Below the pieces are notes generated by a model that did not search any database, was not told the origin of the DNA, and saw only the letters and a list, made by a program, of their open reading frames with translations. Source: Nitrospira sp. (GTDB lineage: Bacteria > Nitrospirota > Nitrospiria > Nitrospirales > Nitrospiraceae). From it: a stretch of DNA of 62,963 nucleotides. This document shows, one piece after another, positions 1 through 7,500 of the stretch. Position numbers and translations under genes: made by a program. Every line of letters starts with the position of its first letter. Position 1 is the first letter of the stretch. The stretch covers positions 1-62,963 of the forward strand of contig JALHPO010000012.1 of NCBI GenBank assembly GCA_022842445.1, in the 5' to 3' direction.

Positions 1-2
1 CC

Positions 3-212
3 GCAGTGATAGGGGCCTTGGCCCCGGCATTGAAGCGGCGCGCCGCAGACCTCGCGGTGAGCGGGAAAGATACGGAGGCGGCCGGCACGTTGCTGAAGGG
101 AGCCGATGCGATACGAGACTGTGGATGGATGTATCTGACGTGGGCCCGCCATTATGCCGCGCTGGCTGACGGCCAGGGCGATGAGACGGAAGAGACGGAT
201 GAGGTGAGTTGA
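3..212 (+). CDS. C-terminal part of an unidentified protein (5' end outside window)
   Basis: The reading frame is open to the left edge of the window, so this is probably the end of a longer gene; a GTG at position 6 is unlikely to be the true start. The visible 70 residues are Ala-rich and helical with an acidic tail ending EETDEVS. No family is recognised. It lies 94 bases upstream of the groES-like gene on the same strand and could be co-transcribed with it. Confidence 0.5.
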   Translation, partial: AVIGALAPALKRRAADLAVSGKDTEAAGTLLKGADAIRDCGWMYLTWARHYAALADGQGDETEETDEVS

Positions 213-306
213 GCGTATCGTACCTGAGTGTGGTGAGCAACTTGCGCAAACAGGCCGTGAGCGCCACCCGTGACACATTACACGCCTGTATGAAAGGGCG
301 TACATC

Positions 307-621
307 ATGACACTGACACCGTTGCACGATTGGGTATTGATCCGAGCCGGCAAGCCAAACGAAAAAAGTTTCGGCGGCATTCTCATTCCGGATGCGGCGC
401 AAGAGAAACCGGAGGAGGGAGAAATCCTCGCTGTGGGGACTGGCCGTTTGGTCGAGGATAAGGATTCGAAGGAGAAAATCAAGAAGAAGACATTTGTGAA
501 GACAACCCTCAAGCCGGGCGAGCATGTCCTGTACAAACAATACGCCGCCAGAGAAGTGGAGGGCGAGGATAAGGAGCTGGTGCTGGTTCGTGAAGAGGAT
601 GTCTTGGGCTATCTACAGTAG
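307..621 (+). CDS. groES: GroES-family co-chaperonin, without an adjacent groEL
   Basis: The 104-residue product has the Cpn10 layout: an N-terminal strand beginning TPLHDWVLIR, the mobile loop region with GGILIPDAA, the KPEEGEILAVGTGR strand, and a C-terminal LVREEDVLGYL strand. GroES caps the GroEL cage in the cytoplasm. A Lys-rich insertion (about residues 55-70) makes it slightly longer than the usual 95-97 residues. An AAAGGG sequence lies about eight bases before the ATG. No groEL follows: the next DNA is a heptad repeat, a terminator-like hairpin and a gene remnant. It may be a second, specialised GroES copy, or groEL may be elsewhere. Confidence 0.9.
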   Translation: MTLTPLHDWVLIRAGKPNEKSFGGILIPDAAQEKPEEGEILAVGTGRLVEDKDSKEKIKKKTFVKTTLKPGEHVLYKQYAAREVEGEDKELVLVREEDVLGYLQ

Positions 622-623
622 AT

Positions 624-665
624 GTGAAAAATACAGCGTAAAAAGTGAGAGGTAAGATGCGAGGG
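624..665 (+). repeat. Heptad tandem array just after groES
   Basis: Six consecutive 7-base units, starting three bases after the groES stop, share a G-T-purine-A-rich pattern; GTGAAAA, GTAAAAA, GTGAGAG and GTAAGAT are members. It belongs to the dispersed heptad family seen elsewhere in the window (for example 13660, 31062, 41347). Confidence 0.6.
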
Positions 666-700
666 GGGAGTCTTCTCAAAGGGAGGCTCCCTCTTTTGTT
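661..700 (+). terminator. Probable terminator of groES
   Basis: GGGAG and CTCCC arms form a short stem at about 681-690, with an upstream G-rich arm at 661-670 able to pair with CCCTC. A T-rich stretch CTCTTTTGTTT follows. The stem is modest. Confidence 0.45.
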
Positions 701-833
701 TGGTGAGCGGGAAGGGGGGAAATCCTCGTCCGGAAAACGTCTCTCCATAAAAGACACGGCGCAATATGGGCGTGGCTATGTGCGCTGGCACACCCAGGCG
801 CCGGCGGCCGACGAGTAACAGTGCAGGGCTGGT

Positions 834-1025
834 CAGCGCATTCAGACAGGTTTCTCGATCTTCGCCTCCGACTTCGGCAAAGGGTGCTGCTTCCCCGTAG
901 CCGCATGCTCCATCGCTCAGAGTGATGCGGACAAAGATATTCTCCGCAGCGACGCGCGCGTCAGTGGCCACGACAAACGGGTCCGTGCTGGGAATATCGA
1001 CGGGCCAATAGTCAATTCTTGTCAT
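834..1025 (-). pseudogene. Remnant of an enolase-superfamily (dipeptide epimerase-like) gene, N-terminal domain only
   Basis: From an ATG at 1025, reading left, about 64 codons match the N-terminal capping domain of mandelate racemase/muconate-lactonizing enzymes and Ala-Glu epimerases: PVDIPSTDPFVVATD, ENIFVRITLSDG, YGEAAPFAEVGGED, ETCLNAL. After LNAL similarity stops and the frame runs on into unrelated sequence, so the catalytic TIM barrel (Lys, Asp and Glu metal ligands) is missing. A full gene would be around 350 codons. This is a decayed leftover, not a working enzyme. Bases 1026-1237, between the remnant and the next gene, show nothing recognisable. Confidence 0.65.
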
Positions 1026-1237
1026 TATGACGGGGACTTTGTGCATGAACCGATCGCGCAACTGATTGCGCAGACTGGATCAGGCTACGCTGTCCGACGA
1101 AAAATGACATCAGAATTGTAATCCGCCTGGTCTGCGCAGATTCCGCTTCACATGTCGCTATGTCCCTTCCGGCTAAGAAAGAGATTTGCTTGAGCCATGG
1201 GGAGGATTTTATATACTGCATGGTTGGAGGACGTACG

Positions 1238-2149
1238 ATGAACGATCAGCAGGCCGCATTGGCCATTCTGAGTCTCGAAGAGTGTGTTGAGCAATATGTC
1301 GAGGATTGCCGTAACCGCGTAGACAGTTTCGTAGAACGGCACTATTCGATTCAGGAAACAATCGCACTGCAAAAACAGTCGCTTGTCACCGATCTGCTGT
1401 ACCATCCGGCGAATGCGCTCTGGGCGATTCCGTCGCTCTTTCTCAAGAAACTCATCGAGATTCCGGTGAAGTTAGGCTGGCGTCCCGGCACAGATTTGAT
1501 CAGTCTTCTGCCGTCCGGCTTCAAAACAAGATACCAAAGAGAAATCGAACGGGTGGTCGCCAGCGAGTTGCTGGAATGGCCGCTGACGATAGAGAATCAA
1601 AAACTCCGTCCGAATGGTTTTCTTGGGTACATCGAACGGCATCACCACCTGGGGCCGTTGCTCAAAGCAGGCATGCTGCCGAATGAAACGCTGAGAGAAC
1701 TTTCCGACATCCGCTCTATCATTGCCGCCCATTCTTCCAGTCGTTCGGTGATCCTCGACGCGATAGCGACAGTGGCGACTTTGGGGACCGGATGGCTCGT
1801 TTTCGGCGATCATTCGCTGAGCATCTCCGGGATTGGTGAAAAGATCGCCAGGGACAGGGCTCACGATAAGGCGGCTTCGAAATTTATCTTGGGATCGAGC
1901 CTTGGTTCGGTGTTCTATTCAGTGTTTCCACCGAACCCATCGTTCTGGGAAATCGCGAGTGCGACGTTGTTGGTGGGACTCTGTATTACAGCGATCAGCC
2001 TTCTTGTCGGGCTTCTGAGCGACCCCTGTCTCAAACGGATAGGCTTCCAGCACTCCCAGCTCAATCTGCTGATCGATGCCGTGGAGGACTGCCTGCACCG
2101 GCAGACGCGAAAGCGTATCAAGCCGGCGTTGAGACAACTGACGGCATGA
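1238..2149 (+). CDS. Unidentified membrane-associated protein
   Basis: The start is the ATG at 1238, which has a perfect GGAGG seven bases upstream; an in-frame ATG at 1160 lacks one. The 303-residue product has a helical, charged N-terminal half and two hydrophobic stretches in the C-terminal half: about 174-192 (ILDAIATVATLGTGWLVFG) and about 235-262 (ending TAISLLVGLLSD). The tail is basic. Family assignment is uncertain; it may be one of the uncharacterised DUF proteins. It stands alone between the epimerase remnant and the convergent cellulose porin gene. Confidence 0.7.
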   Translation: MNDQQAALAILSLEECVEQYVEDCRNRVDSFVERHYSIQETIALQKQSLVTDLLYHPANALWAIPSLFLKKLIEIPVKLGWRPGTDLISLLPSGFKTRYQREIERVVASELLEWPLTIENQKLRPNGFLGYIERHHHLGPLLKAGMLPNETLRELSDIRSIIAAHSSSRSVILDAIATVATLGTGWLVFGDHSLSISGIGEKIARDRAHDKAASKFILGSSLGSVFYSVFPPNPSFWEIASATLLVGLCITAISLLVGLLSDPCLKRIGFQHSQLNLLIDAVEDCLHRQTRKRIKPALRQLTA

Positions 2150-2223
2150 TGAGCGCCCGTCTCAGCCTGCGCTTCATACCGCCGGTTCCGTAATCGCATA
2201 GACGCCGGTTCCTCACGAATAGA

Positions 2224-3810
2224 CTAGTAGAACGTATACACCAACAGCGCATTACCCTGAATGCGTGTATACACGCTGGAGATTTGCGTGTAGTCCACCA
2301 TGATTTTCAGGAGCCAGGGCTTCGAGAGTCTGGCCGTATAGGCTGCGTGAGCATCACCTCCAATGCGGATCTGGGCAGCTCTCGCCGACTCATCGACATA
2401 TTGAACTGCCGGTCCTGCTGCAATCGTGAAATCCTGCTTCTCATCGATTGTATAGCTGGCGGCGAGCCGGGGAATCTGATTCACAAAGACTTGCGGACTG
2501 AAGTAGCCGCCGGCAGTCGGTTCTGTCGGACTTGAACGGAAACCGCTCTGATTCTCACCATAGTGCGTCACATAAAAGAGATACTCCCCGGACCATTCCC
2601 AATTGCCGGTTTGCCAGAGGGGCATGGCCCCTTTGGCGGCGAGGCCTGCCTGCTCGTTCTTACTCACAGATTCTGCGCTCACCCAACCAACAAAGGGGGT
2701 GAGGTCCAGATGAACGGAACCGATGTCGAAGGCGACATCAGTATAGAACAGCGTCGATCGCGCCAGGCCGAGCAGTTGCCCGGTCGTTCGCGAGCCGACG
2801 AGTGCGGCAAATGAATCGTAGCGGAATTCTCTCTTCACGCCCGGGCGGATCGAGATCGACGGTCTGTCGTACACGTACTCGAATTTGTAGGCCATGCCGT
2901 CACCGCGCGGCGCGTCATGATACTCGATAAGCATATCGAAGCGGTGTGTCGGGTTGATCCGCAGTTGGTTGCCGAATGAAAGATATCCGCCGGTTCGTTG
3001 TTCCGATGAACTCCAGAAATGCTCCCCGCCGACTTCCAATGTAGTGGTGGTAAAGGGACTCACGTCCACTTTCCCTCGTGAACCCAGACGAATTCCATAC
3101 AGCTCGAACGGCTTCTCCGGTTGTGCCAACACCGAGATCACGCCCTCTACTGCGGGTTCCCGTCCTTTGAGCATGTCGCGCCGCAAGGCAGTCATGTCAC
3201 CGGGCTCACGGCGTGCCGCGTGCCGCGCGAGATTGGCGTGATGGAGAGCCATGTCATTCTGGCCGAGCCAGGCATAAGCCTTGGCCAGCCCCTGATGCGC
3301 CTGTGAATTGTGGGGCTGTGAAGTCAGTACTCTGTCGTACTGGGCCACAGCCTCTTGAGCCGTCTCCTTTTGGGCGGCCAAATGGCTCGCGTATCGCAAC
3401 CGCATCGCCGGATCATCCTGTCGTTTGAGTCCCATGCGGTAGTACTTGAGCATATCTTTCCCGCGATACCCGGCATAGCGGGACCATTCCAGGGCCTGAG
3501 CTTGTTTAAATGCTATTTCAGGATCGTCGTCGTATTTCGCTAAATAGCGGTCGAAGGTCTCGATTGATTTATCCTTGAGTCCTTGCCGTTCGTAGGCAAT
3601 ACCCAAACTGCGTAGGGATTCGCGATGGTCCGGATCATGCTCGACGACTTTCTCGAACGCTTCGATCGCGGCTTTGTAGTTCTCGATTTCCATATTGGCT
3701 CGTCCGCGTGAGAGGTACCACGATTCGACAAAGTCCGCGGCGAACGTATTCGGCGAACACACGAACAGATTCCAGATAGTCAGAGAAAGGATGAAGAGAC
3801 GGGGCCACAT
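2224..3810 (-). CDS. BcsC-like exopolysaccharide export protein: TPR region plus outer-membrane barrel
   Basis: A 528-residue exported protein. A signal peptide (ending near NTFAA) is followed by tetratricopeptide repeats at about residues 30-200 (for example YKAAIEAFEKVVEHDPDH and QGLAKAYAWLGQNDMAL). The C-terminal half (about 240-528) is a beta-barrel of alternating strands ending in aromatic YTFY, typical of outer-membrane insertion. BcsC, AlgK/AlgE and PgaA use this plan to pass polysaccharide across the periplasm and outer membrane. It starts 19 bases after the cellulose synthase fusion and is surely co-transcribed with it. It is much shorter than classical BcsC (about 1,100-1,300 residues) because it has few TPRs. 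Confidence 0.8.
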   Translation of the reverse strand: MWPRLFILSLTIWNLFVCSPNTFAADFVESWYLSRGRANMEIENYKAAIEAFEKVVEHDPDHRESLRSLGIAYERQGLKDKSIETFDRYLAKYDDDPEIAFKQAQALEWSRYAGYRGKDMLKYYRMGLKRQDDPAMRLRYASHLAAQKETAQEAVAQYDRVLTSQPHNSQAHQGLAKAYAWLGQNDMALHHANLARHAARREPGDMTALRRDMLKGREPAVEGVISVLAQPEKPFELYGIRLGSRGKVDVSPFTTTTLEVGGEHFWSSSEQRTGGYLSFGNQLRINPTHRFDMLIEYHDAPRGDGMAYKFEYVYDRPSISIRPGVKREFRYDSFAALVGSRTTGQLLGLARSTLFYTDVAFDIGSVHLDLTPFVGWVSAESVSKNEQAGLAAKGAMPLWQTGNWEWSGEYLFYVTHYGENQSGFRSSPTEPTAGGYFSPQVFVNQIPRLAASYTIDEKQDFTIAAGPAVQYVDESARAAQIRIGGDAHAAYTARLSKPWLLKIMVDYTQISSVYTRIQGNALLVYTFY

Positions 3811-3829
3811 GTGTTGTGTTGCCTTTCAG

Positions 3830-6800
3830 TTAGATCGAGACGGGTGTTGGTGAATCGATCGATGGGTCGGAGTCCGCGACTATTGGGCCAGCTGTGTCGG
3901 ACGTTGCGCCGGACCGCCAGATTCCGGGAGCGACCAGTTTGCTGTAACACGATTTGTAGCGGGCCGATCCGGTCGTGTCCTGAATTATCCAGTCCTCATT
4001 TGAAGGCAACGGTGGTCCGAATACCAAGAGGCCGATGCCGCAGGTTGAACGATTACGGAGAAGCACGGTGCGCCTGTGACCCTGAATCCGGACCGTGGCC
4101 AGACGGTAGAGCCCTAGTCGAGGATTCCTGCGCCGTCTGGTTCGTAGCGGGGTGAGGCTACGCCACAAGCCGGTCAGTAAATGGCCGGCCATCAGCAGCC
4201 TGCTGCGGACGTTGGTCCGGTGTGCAGCGGACCATGTGGCCGGATCGGCAAAGATCGTCAACACCATAGTCTGGCGATGCTCCTCATTCAGGTCGGCAAA
4301 GGCGAGGCCGCATCGAGCCCGGCCGGCCAGGGGCTCATGATAAACGACTCGAGCCTGACAGGTGAAGGGCGGAATTGTATGAATTGTGAGATTGACAATT
4401 GAGGGAATCGAGTCGGTATGAGCCGTCTCCAGGGATAATCCGGTCAGGCTCACATCCCGGCTCAGGCCATCGAGTGAGTAACCATCGGCCTCCAGGCGGA
4501 GCGGAATGGCTTTGCGAATTCGTTCCTCGGCGCGCCGCTGCGGCTGTTCCCAGGCCATGAGCAAACCGGCGCCGAGGCCGATCAGATTGATGGCGGCCCA
4601 GCTGAGATTGAAGAAATAGGCGTCTTTCTCGATGCCGAAATACCAAAATTCCCATAGTCCTTTGCCGAGCGCCAGGAGGGTGATGATTGTGGCAGCCAGC
4701 AGGCCTGCCGATGAACGCCAGTCGAACGATCGGCTGTGCGAGACCAGCCCCTTCGGGGTGACCTTAAAGCCCATCCGTTTCGGAAGCAGCAGGTCAAACA
4801 TGGAGCGGAAAAGCGGAAAGCAGACGGTGGTTTCGTATACCGTCGACCACAGCAGCCGGGGCCAGCCCGGCAGCAGTACGGAGGAGATCAGGGGAACCAG
4901 CACAAGAAATGGGAGCAGGTACGCCAGTAAGATCGAGACGTCGGCAAAGATCGGGTGCAAATGGAAGAGTAAAAAGTACAGCGGGGTGATCCAGAAAATC
5001 ACACGCGCAACAGGGAAGAAGAAATAGTAGAGCGAGGCAAAATAGCCGATCCGGTGGCGGATCGACAGACCGCGGCAGAAAAGAGGATTGTCTTTGAAGA
5101 AGATCTGGAGACAGCCCAGCATCCAGCGTCGCCGCTGGACCAAATAGGAGGCCAGGTTCTCTGCCGTCAATCCTACCGCCAGATCCTTGTCGACGAATGC
5201 CGATTTCCAACCATGAGCATGCAGGTGCTGACTGGTGTGGATATCTTCCGTGATGCTCATCAGCTTGAATCCATTCAGCGCTGTGATAGCCGTCCGCCGA
5301 AACACCGCTCCACTTCCCACAAAGAATGAGCCACCCCAGCCCTGGCGCGCTCCCTGGATGGCATGGTTGAACATGTCCTGCTCGTTGGGGATGTGCGGAG
5401 ACGTCCGGAGCGCACGCTGAAAGATGTCCTGATTATAAAAGTGATGCGGGGTTTGGACGAATCCCATATGAGGATCGGCAAAGAACGGCACCGTTTCCTG
5501 GAGAAAGCTTGTGACGGGAATGTGGTCCGTGTCGAACACCACGATCAATTCACCGTACGTCTGAGTGAGTGCGTGGTTGAGATTTCCGGCCTTGGCATGC
5601 CGGCGGGGTCCCTTGATGTAGGAGGCTCCGAAACGGCCGGCCAGCTGCGCGACTTCGTCACGATGGCTGTCGTCGAGAACATAGATGCGTTTGGGGCCAT
5701 AGGTCATGGCGCTGGCGCCGATAAGCGTCTGCGCGAGAATGGCGCACGACTCTGAATAAATCGGGATTAAGACATCAACAGTTGGGGCGAATTCCTCCGC
5801 AGTCGGAGGGGGTACAGCGGGAGAAGGGCGTTGACCGATGCCGACTTGGACGAGCAGAAGCAGTACGGTCGAGAGGGCATAGCATTCGGCAATCCAGAGA
5901 GAGAGACTGATCGCAAGGCCGCCCGATTCAATGGTGTTCAGTGTGTTGAAAAGGCGCCACCAGAGATAGCGCACACATAACGTCAACGCACACAGTAGAA
6001 ATGCCACCGTGAAAACCGGATGCCATCGCGCCATAAAGAACAGAGCGATCGCGACGGCGAACAATTCCCAAGGGAAGTGGGTGGAAAATCCTTCGAAATC
6101 AAAGGGCCGCAGAAAGCCGAGGAATTCGTCGTAGTGTCTCGCCTGTTGAAGCGACGTGGCCTGGCTGAACCACAGCCAATTATGCAAGTAGTACGGCGTC
6201 GCTTTTCCCGCCAATGCAGTTCGTAGCAGATCAGTCAATTTTCGCTGAGTGAGGGTCGATGCGAAGTCCGGTTGTTCGTGGAGTGCCAGCGCAGATACCG
6301 TCGCGTAGAGCGGAAGTCCTTCGATCATGGAACGGGGAGTTCCATCGAGTCCGTAATGATCGACGAGCCGTCCATGGGCGCGCCATTCGCGTTGGAAGAA
6401 AGCGAGCATCGTGGTCCGCAACGGCCCCTCCGCACGGTTGAACCACTGTGCATCCAGGGCGACACGCCAGAAGATGGGGAATGCGTCATAGCTGAATTCC
6501 GATACGCGGCCGTTCGTGGGATGCCGCAGGGAGAGCTGCTGTGTTGTGCGATTCCAATAGATAATGTCCGGGGGCAGCGCAACCTGCTCCTGGTCGTACA
6601 GCCAGTGCAGGGTCGCATACGCATCGTCGATGACGCGCGCCCAGGGATGTGCTCCATCGACGGCTGCGAAGACTTCATAGGCATAGGGCGCAAGATAGGC
6701 GACATGGATGACCGGATGATCCTCGTATCGCGCCCAATTGCCTGCAGTGACATAGATGTGGGAATCGGTATGCAAAAGTTCGAGGTCCCAGATCGACGTG

Positions 6801-7243
6801 AGAATCGCCAAGGCTTCCTGCTCATAGGCCGGCTGATCGAAGCGCCGCGCGGCCAGGATGAGCGCGAGCGCGATGTCCGTATCGGCATCGGTAGCCGAAT
6901 TCACCGACAAGACCGTGCCCTTCCATTTCCAGGCGAATAATTTGTCGTTGCGCACTTGAAGATGTTCTTTTGTCCAGGCCCATACACGGTCGAACATGAG
7001 GCGATCCCCGGACCACACCGCGCGGAGCATGGCATACCCCTGACCTTCGGACGTCGTGACACCCTGTTCATCCCAGCTCACCACCCGGCCATTCACAATG
7101 AAGGTTTGTTTGTACAAGCTCCAGAGAGCGGAGAGATGATCCAACTCCCGGATGTGCCGGTCGCTTGACCGCTCCGACTGCGTATCTGCGGCGAAAATGG
7201 GCGGTGCCTCTGCAAGGCACCCAAAAAGCAGCGCGAGTGTCAT
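3830..7243 (-). CDS. bcsA: Fusion of GH8 endoglucanase (BcsZ-like) and cellulose synthase (BcsA-like) with PilZ
   Basis: Numbered from the ATG at 7243 (1,137 residues), a signal-like segment ending PPIFAA leads into a GH8 domain (about 25-385) with SEGQGYAM (E66, likely acid) and DADTD (119-123, likely base). Membrane helices follow (about 390-470), then a family-2 glycosyltransferase with VLDDS (D524/525), FDTD (570-573), TED (665-667) and QRRRW (703-707), more helices, KVTPKG, and a PilZ domain with RxxxR (904-908) and DVSLTG (about 930). A second, degenerate PilZ-like segment (RNRSTCGIG) follows near 1080. The predicted job is c-di-GMP-activated beta-glucan synthesis with a built-in periplasmic trimming domain. 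No BcsB is adjacent. The frame is open upstream to 7510, so TTG at 7321 or GTG at 7360 could be the true start. Confidence 0.85.
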   Translation of the reverse strand: MTLALLFGCLAEAPPIFAADTQSERSSDRHIRELDHLSALWSLYKQTFIVNGRVVSWDEQGVTTSEGQGYAMLRAVWSGDRLMFDRVWAWTKEHLQVRNDKLFAWKWKGTVLSVNSATDADTDIALALILAARRFDQPAYEQEALAILTSIWDLELLHTDSHIYVTAGNWARYEDHPVIHVAYLAPYAYEVFAAVDGAHPWARVIDDAYATLHWLYDQEQVALPPDIIYWNRTTQQLSLRHPTNGRVSEFSYDAFPIFWRVALDAQWFNRAEGPLRTTMLAFFQREWRAHGRLVDHYGLDGTPRSMIEGLPLYATVSALALHEQPDFASTLTQRKLTDLLRTALAGKATPYYLHNWLWFSQATSLQQARHYDEFLGFLRPFDFEGFSTHFPWELFAVAIALFFMARWHPVFTVAFLLCALTLCVRYLWWRLFNTLNTIESGGLAISLSLWIAECYALSTVLLLLVQVGIGQRPSPAVPPPTAEEFAPTVDVLIPIYSESCAILAQTLIGASAMTYGPKRIYVLDDSHRDEVAQLAGRFGASYIKGPRRHAKAGNLNHALTQTYGELIVVFDTDHIPVTSFLQETVPFFADPHMGFVQTPHHFYNQDIFQRALRTSPHIPNEQDMFNHAIQGARQGWGGSFFVGSGAVFRRTAITALNGFKLMSITEDIHTSQHLHAHGWKSAFVDKDLAVGLTAENLASYLVQRRRWMLGCLQIFFKDNPLFCRGLSIRHRIGYFASLYYFFFPVARVIFWITPLYFLLFHLHPIFADVSILLAYLLPFLVLVPLISSVLLPGWPRLLWSTVYETTVCFPLFRSMFDLLLPKRMGFKVTPKGLVSHSRSFDWRSSAGLLAATIITLLALGKGLWEFWYFGIEKDAYFFNLSWAAINLIGLGAGLLMAWEQPQRRAEERIRKAIPLRLEADGYSLDGLSRDVSLTGLSLETAHTDSIPSIVNLTIHTIPPFTCQARVVYHEPLAGRARCGLAFADLNEEHRQTMVLTIFADPATWSAAHRTNVRSRLLMAGHLLTGLWRSLTPLRTRRRRNPRLGLYRLATVRIQGHRRTVLLRNRSTCGIGLLVFGPPLPSNEDWIIQDTTGSARYKSCYSKLVAPGIWRSGATSDTAGPIVADSDPSIDSPTPVSI

Positions 7244-7360
7244 CGCCCATACGTGCGGCAGAGCCGGCGCAACGGCGCCCGAGATGTTGAAAGCACGGTG
7301 GGCGGATCTGATCGAAAACAATGTGTGACTCGAAATCTGTGGTCGGAAGAATGCTGGCAC

Positions 7361-7390
7361 ACGATACCGGTGTGGGTGAAACCCTGTCAA
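7361..7390 (-). promoter_or_regulatory. Possible sigma-70 promoter for the cellulose operon
   Basis: Reading leftward, TTGACA (7390-7385) is followed after 18 bases by TATCGT (7366-7361). If used, transcription would begin near 7354, which would favour a start codon at 7321 or 7243. Support is sequence match only. Confidence 0.3.
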
Positions 7391-7500
7391 CGCAGACGCG
7401 TTGGAGTCGGGGAAGCTGCGTTGGCGTGCGTCAGTCCCCTTGACAGACTTGTATAAATATTCGACAACCAACCGGACCAGTACTATGTTTGGTGAAGCCG

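Noticed and set aside
209..310. A 33-codon frame ending in an ATGA overlap with groES
   Set aside because: Only TTG or GTG starts, no family match and no ribosome-binding site; the overlap could be chance. Not called as a gene.
7440..7457. TTGACA and TATAAA in the plus strand before ydbH
   Set aside because: Only six bases separate them; they cannot be a -35/-10 pair.
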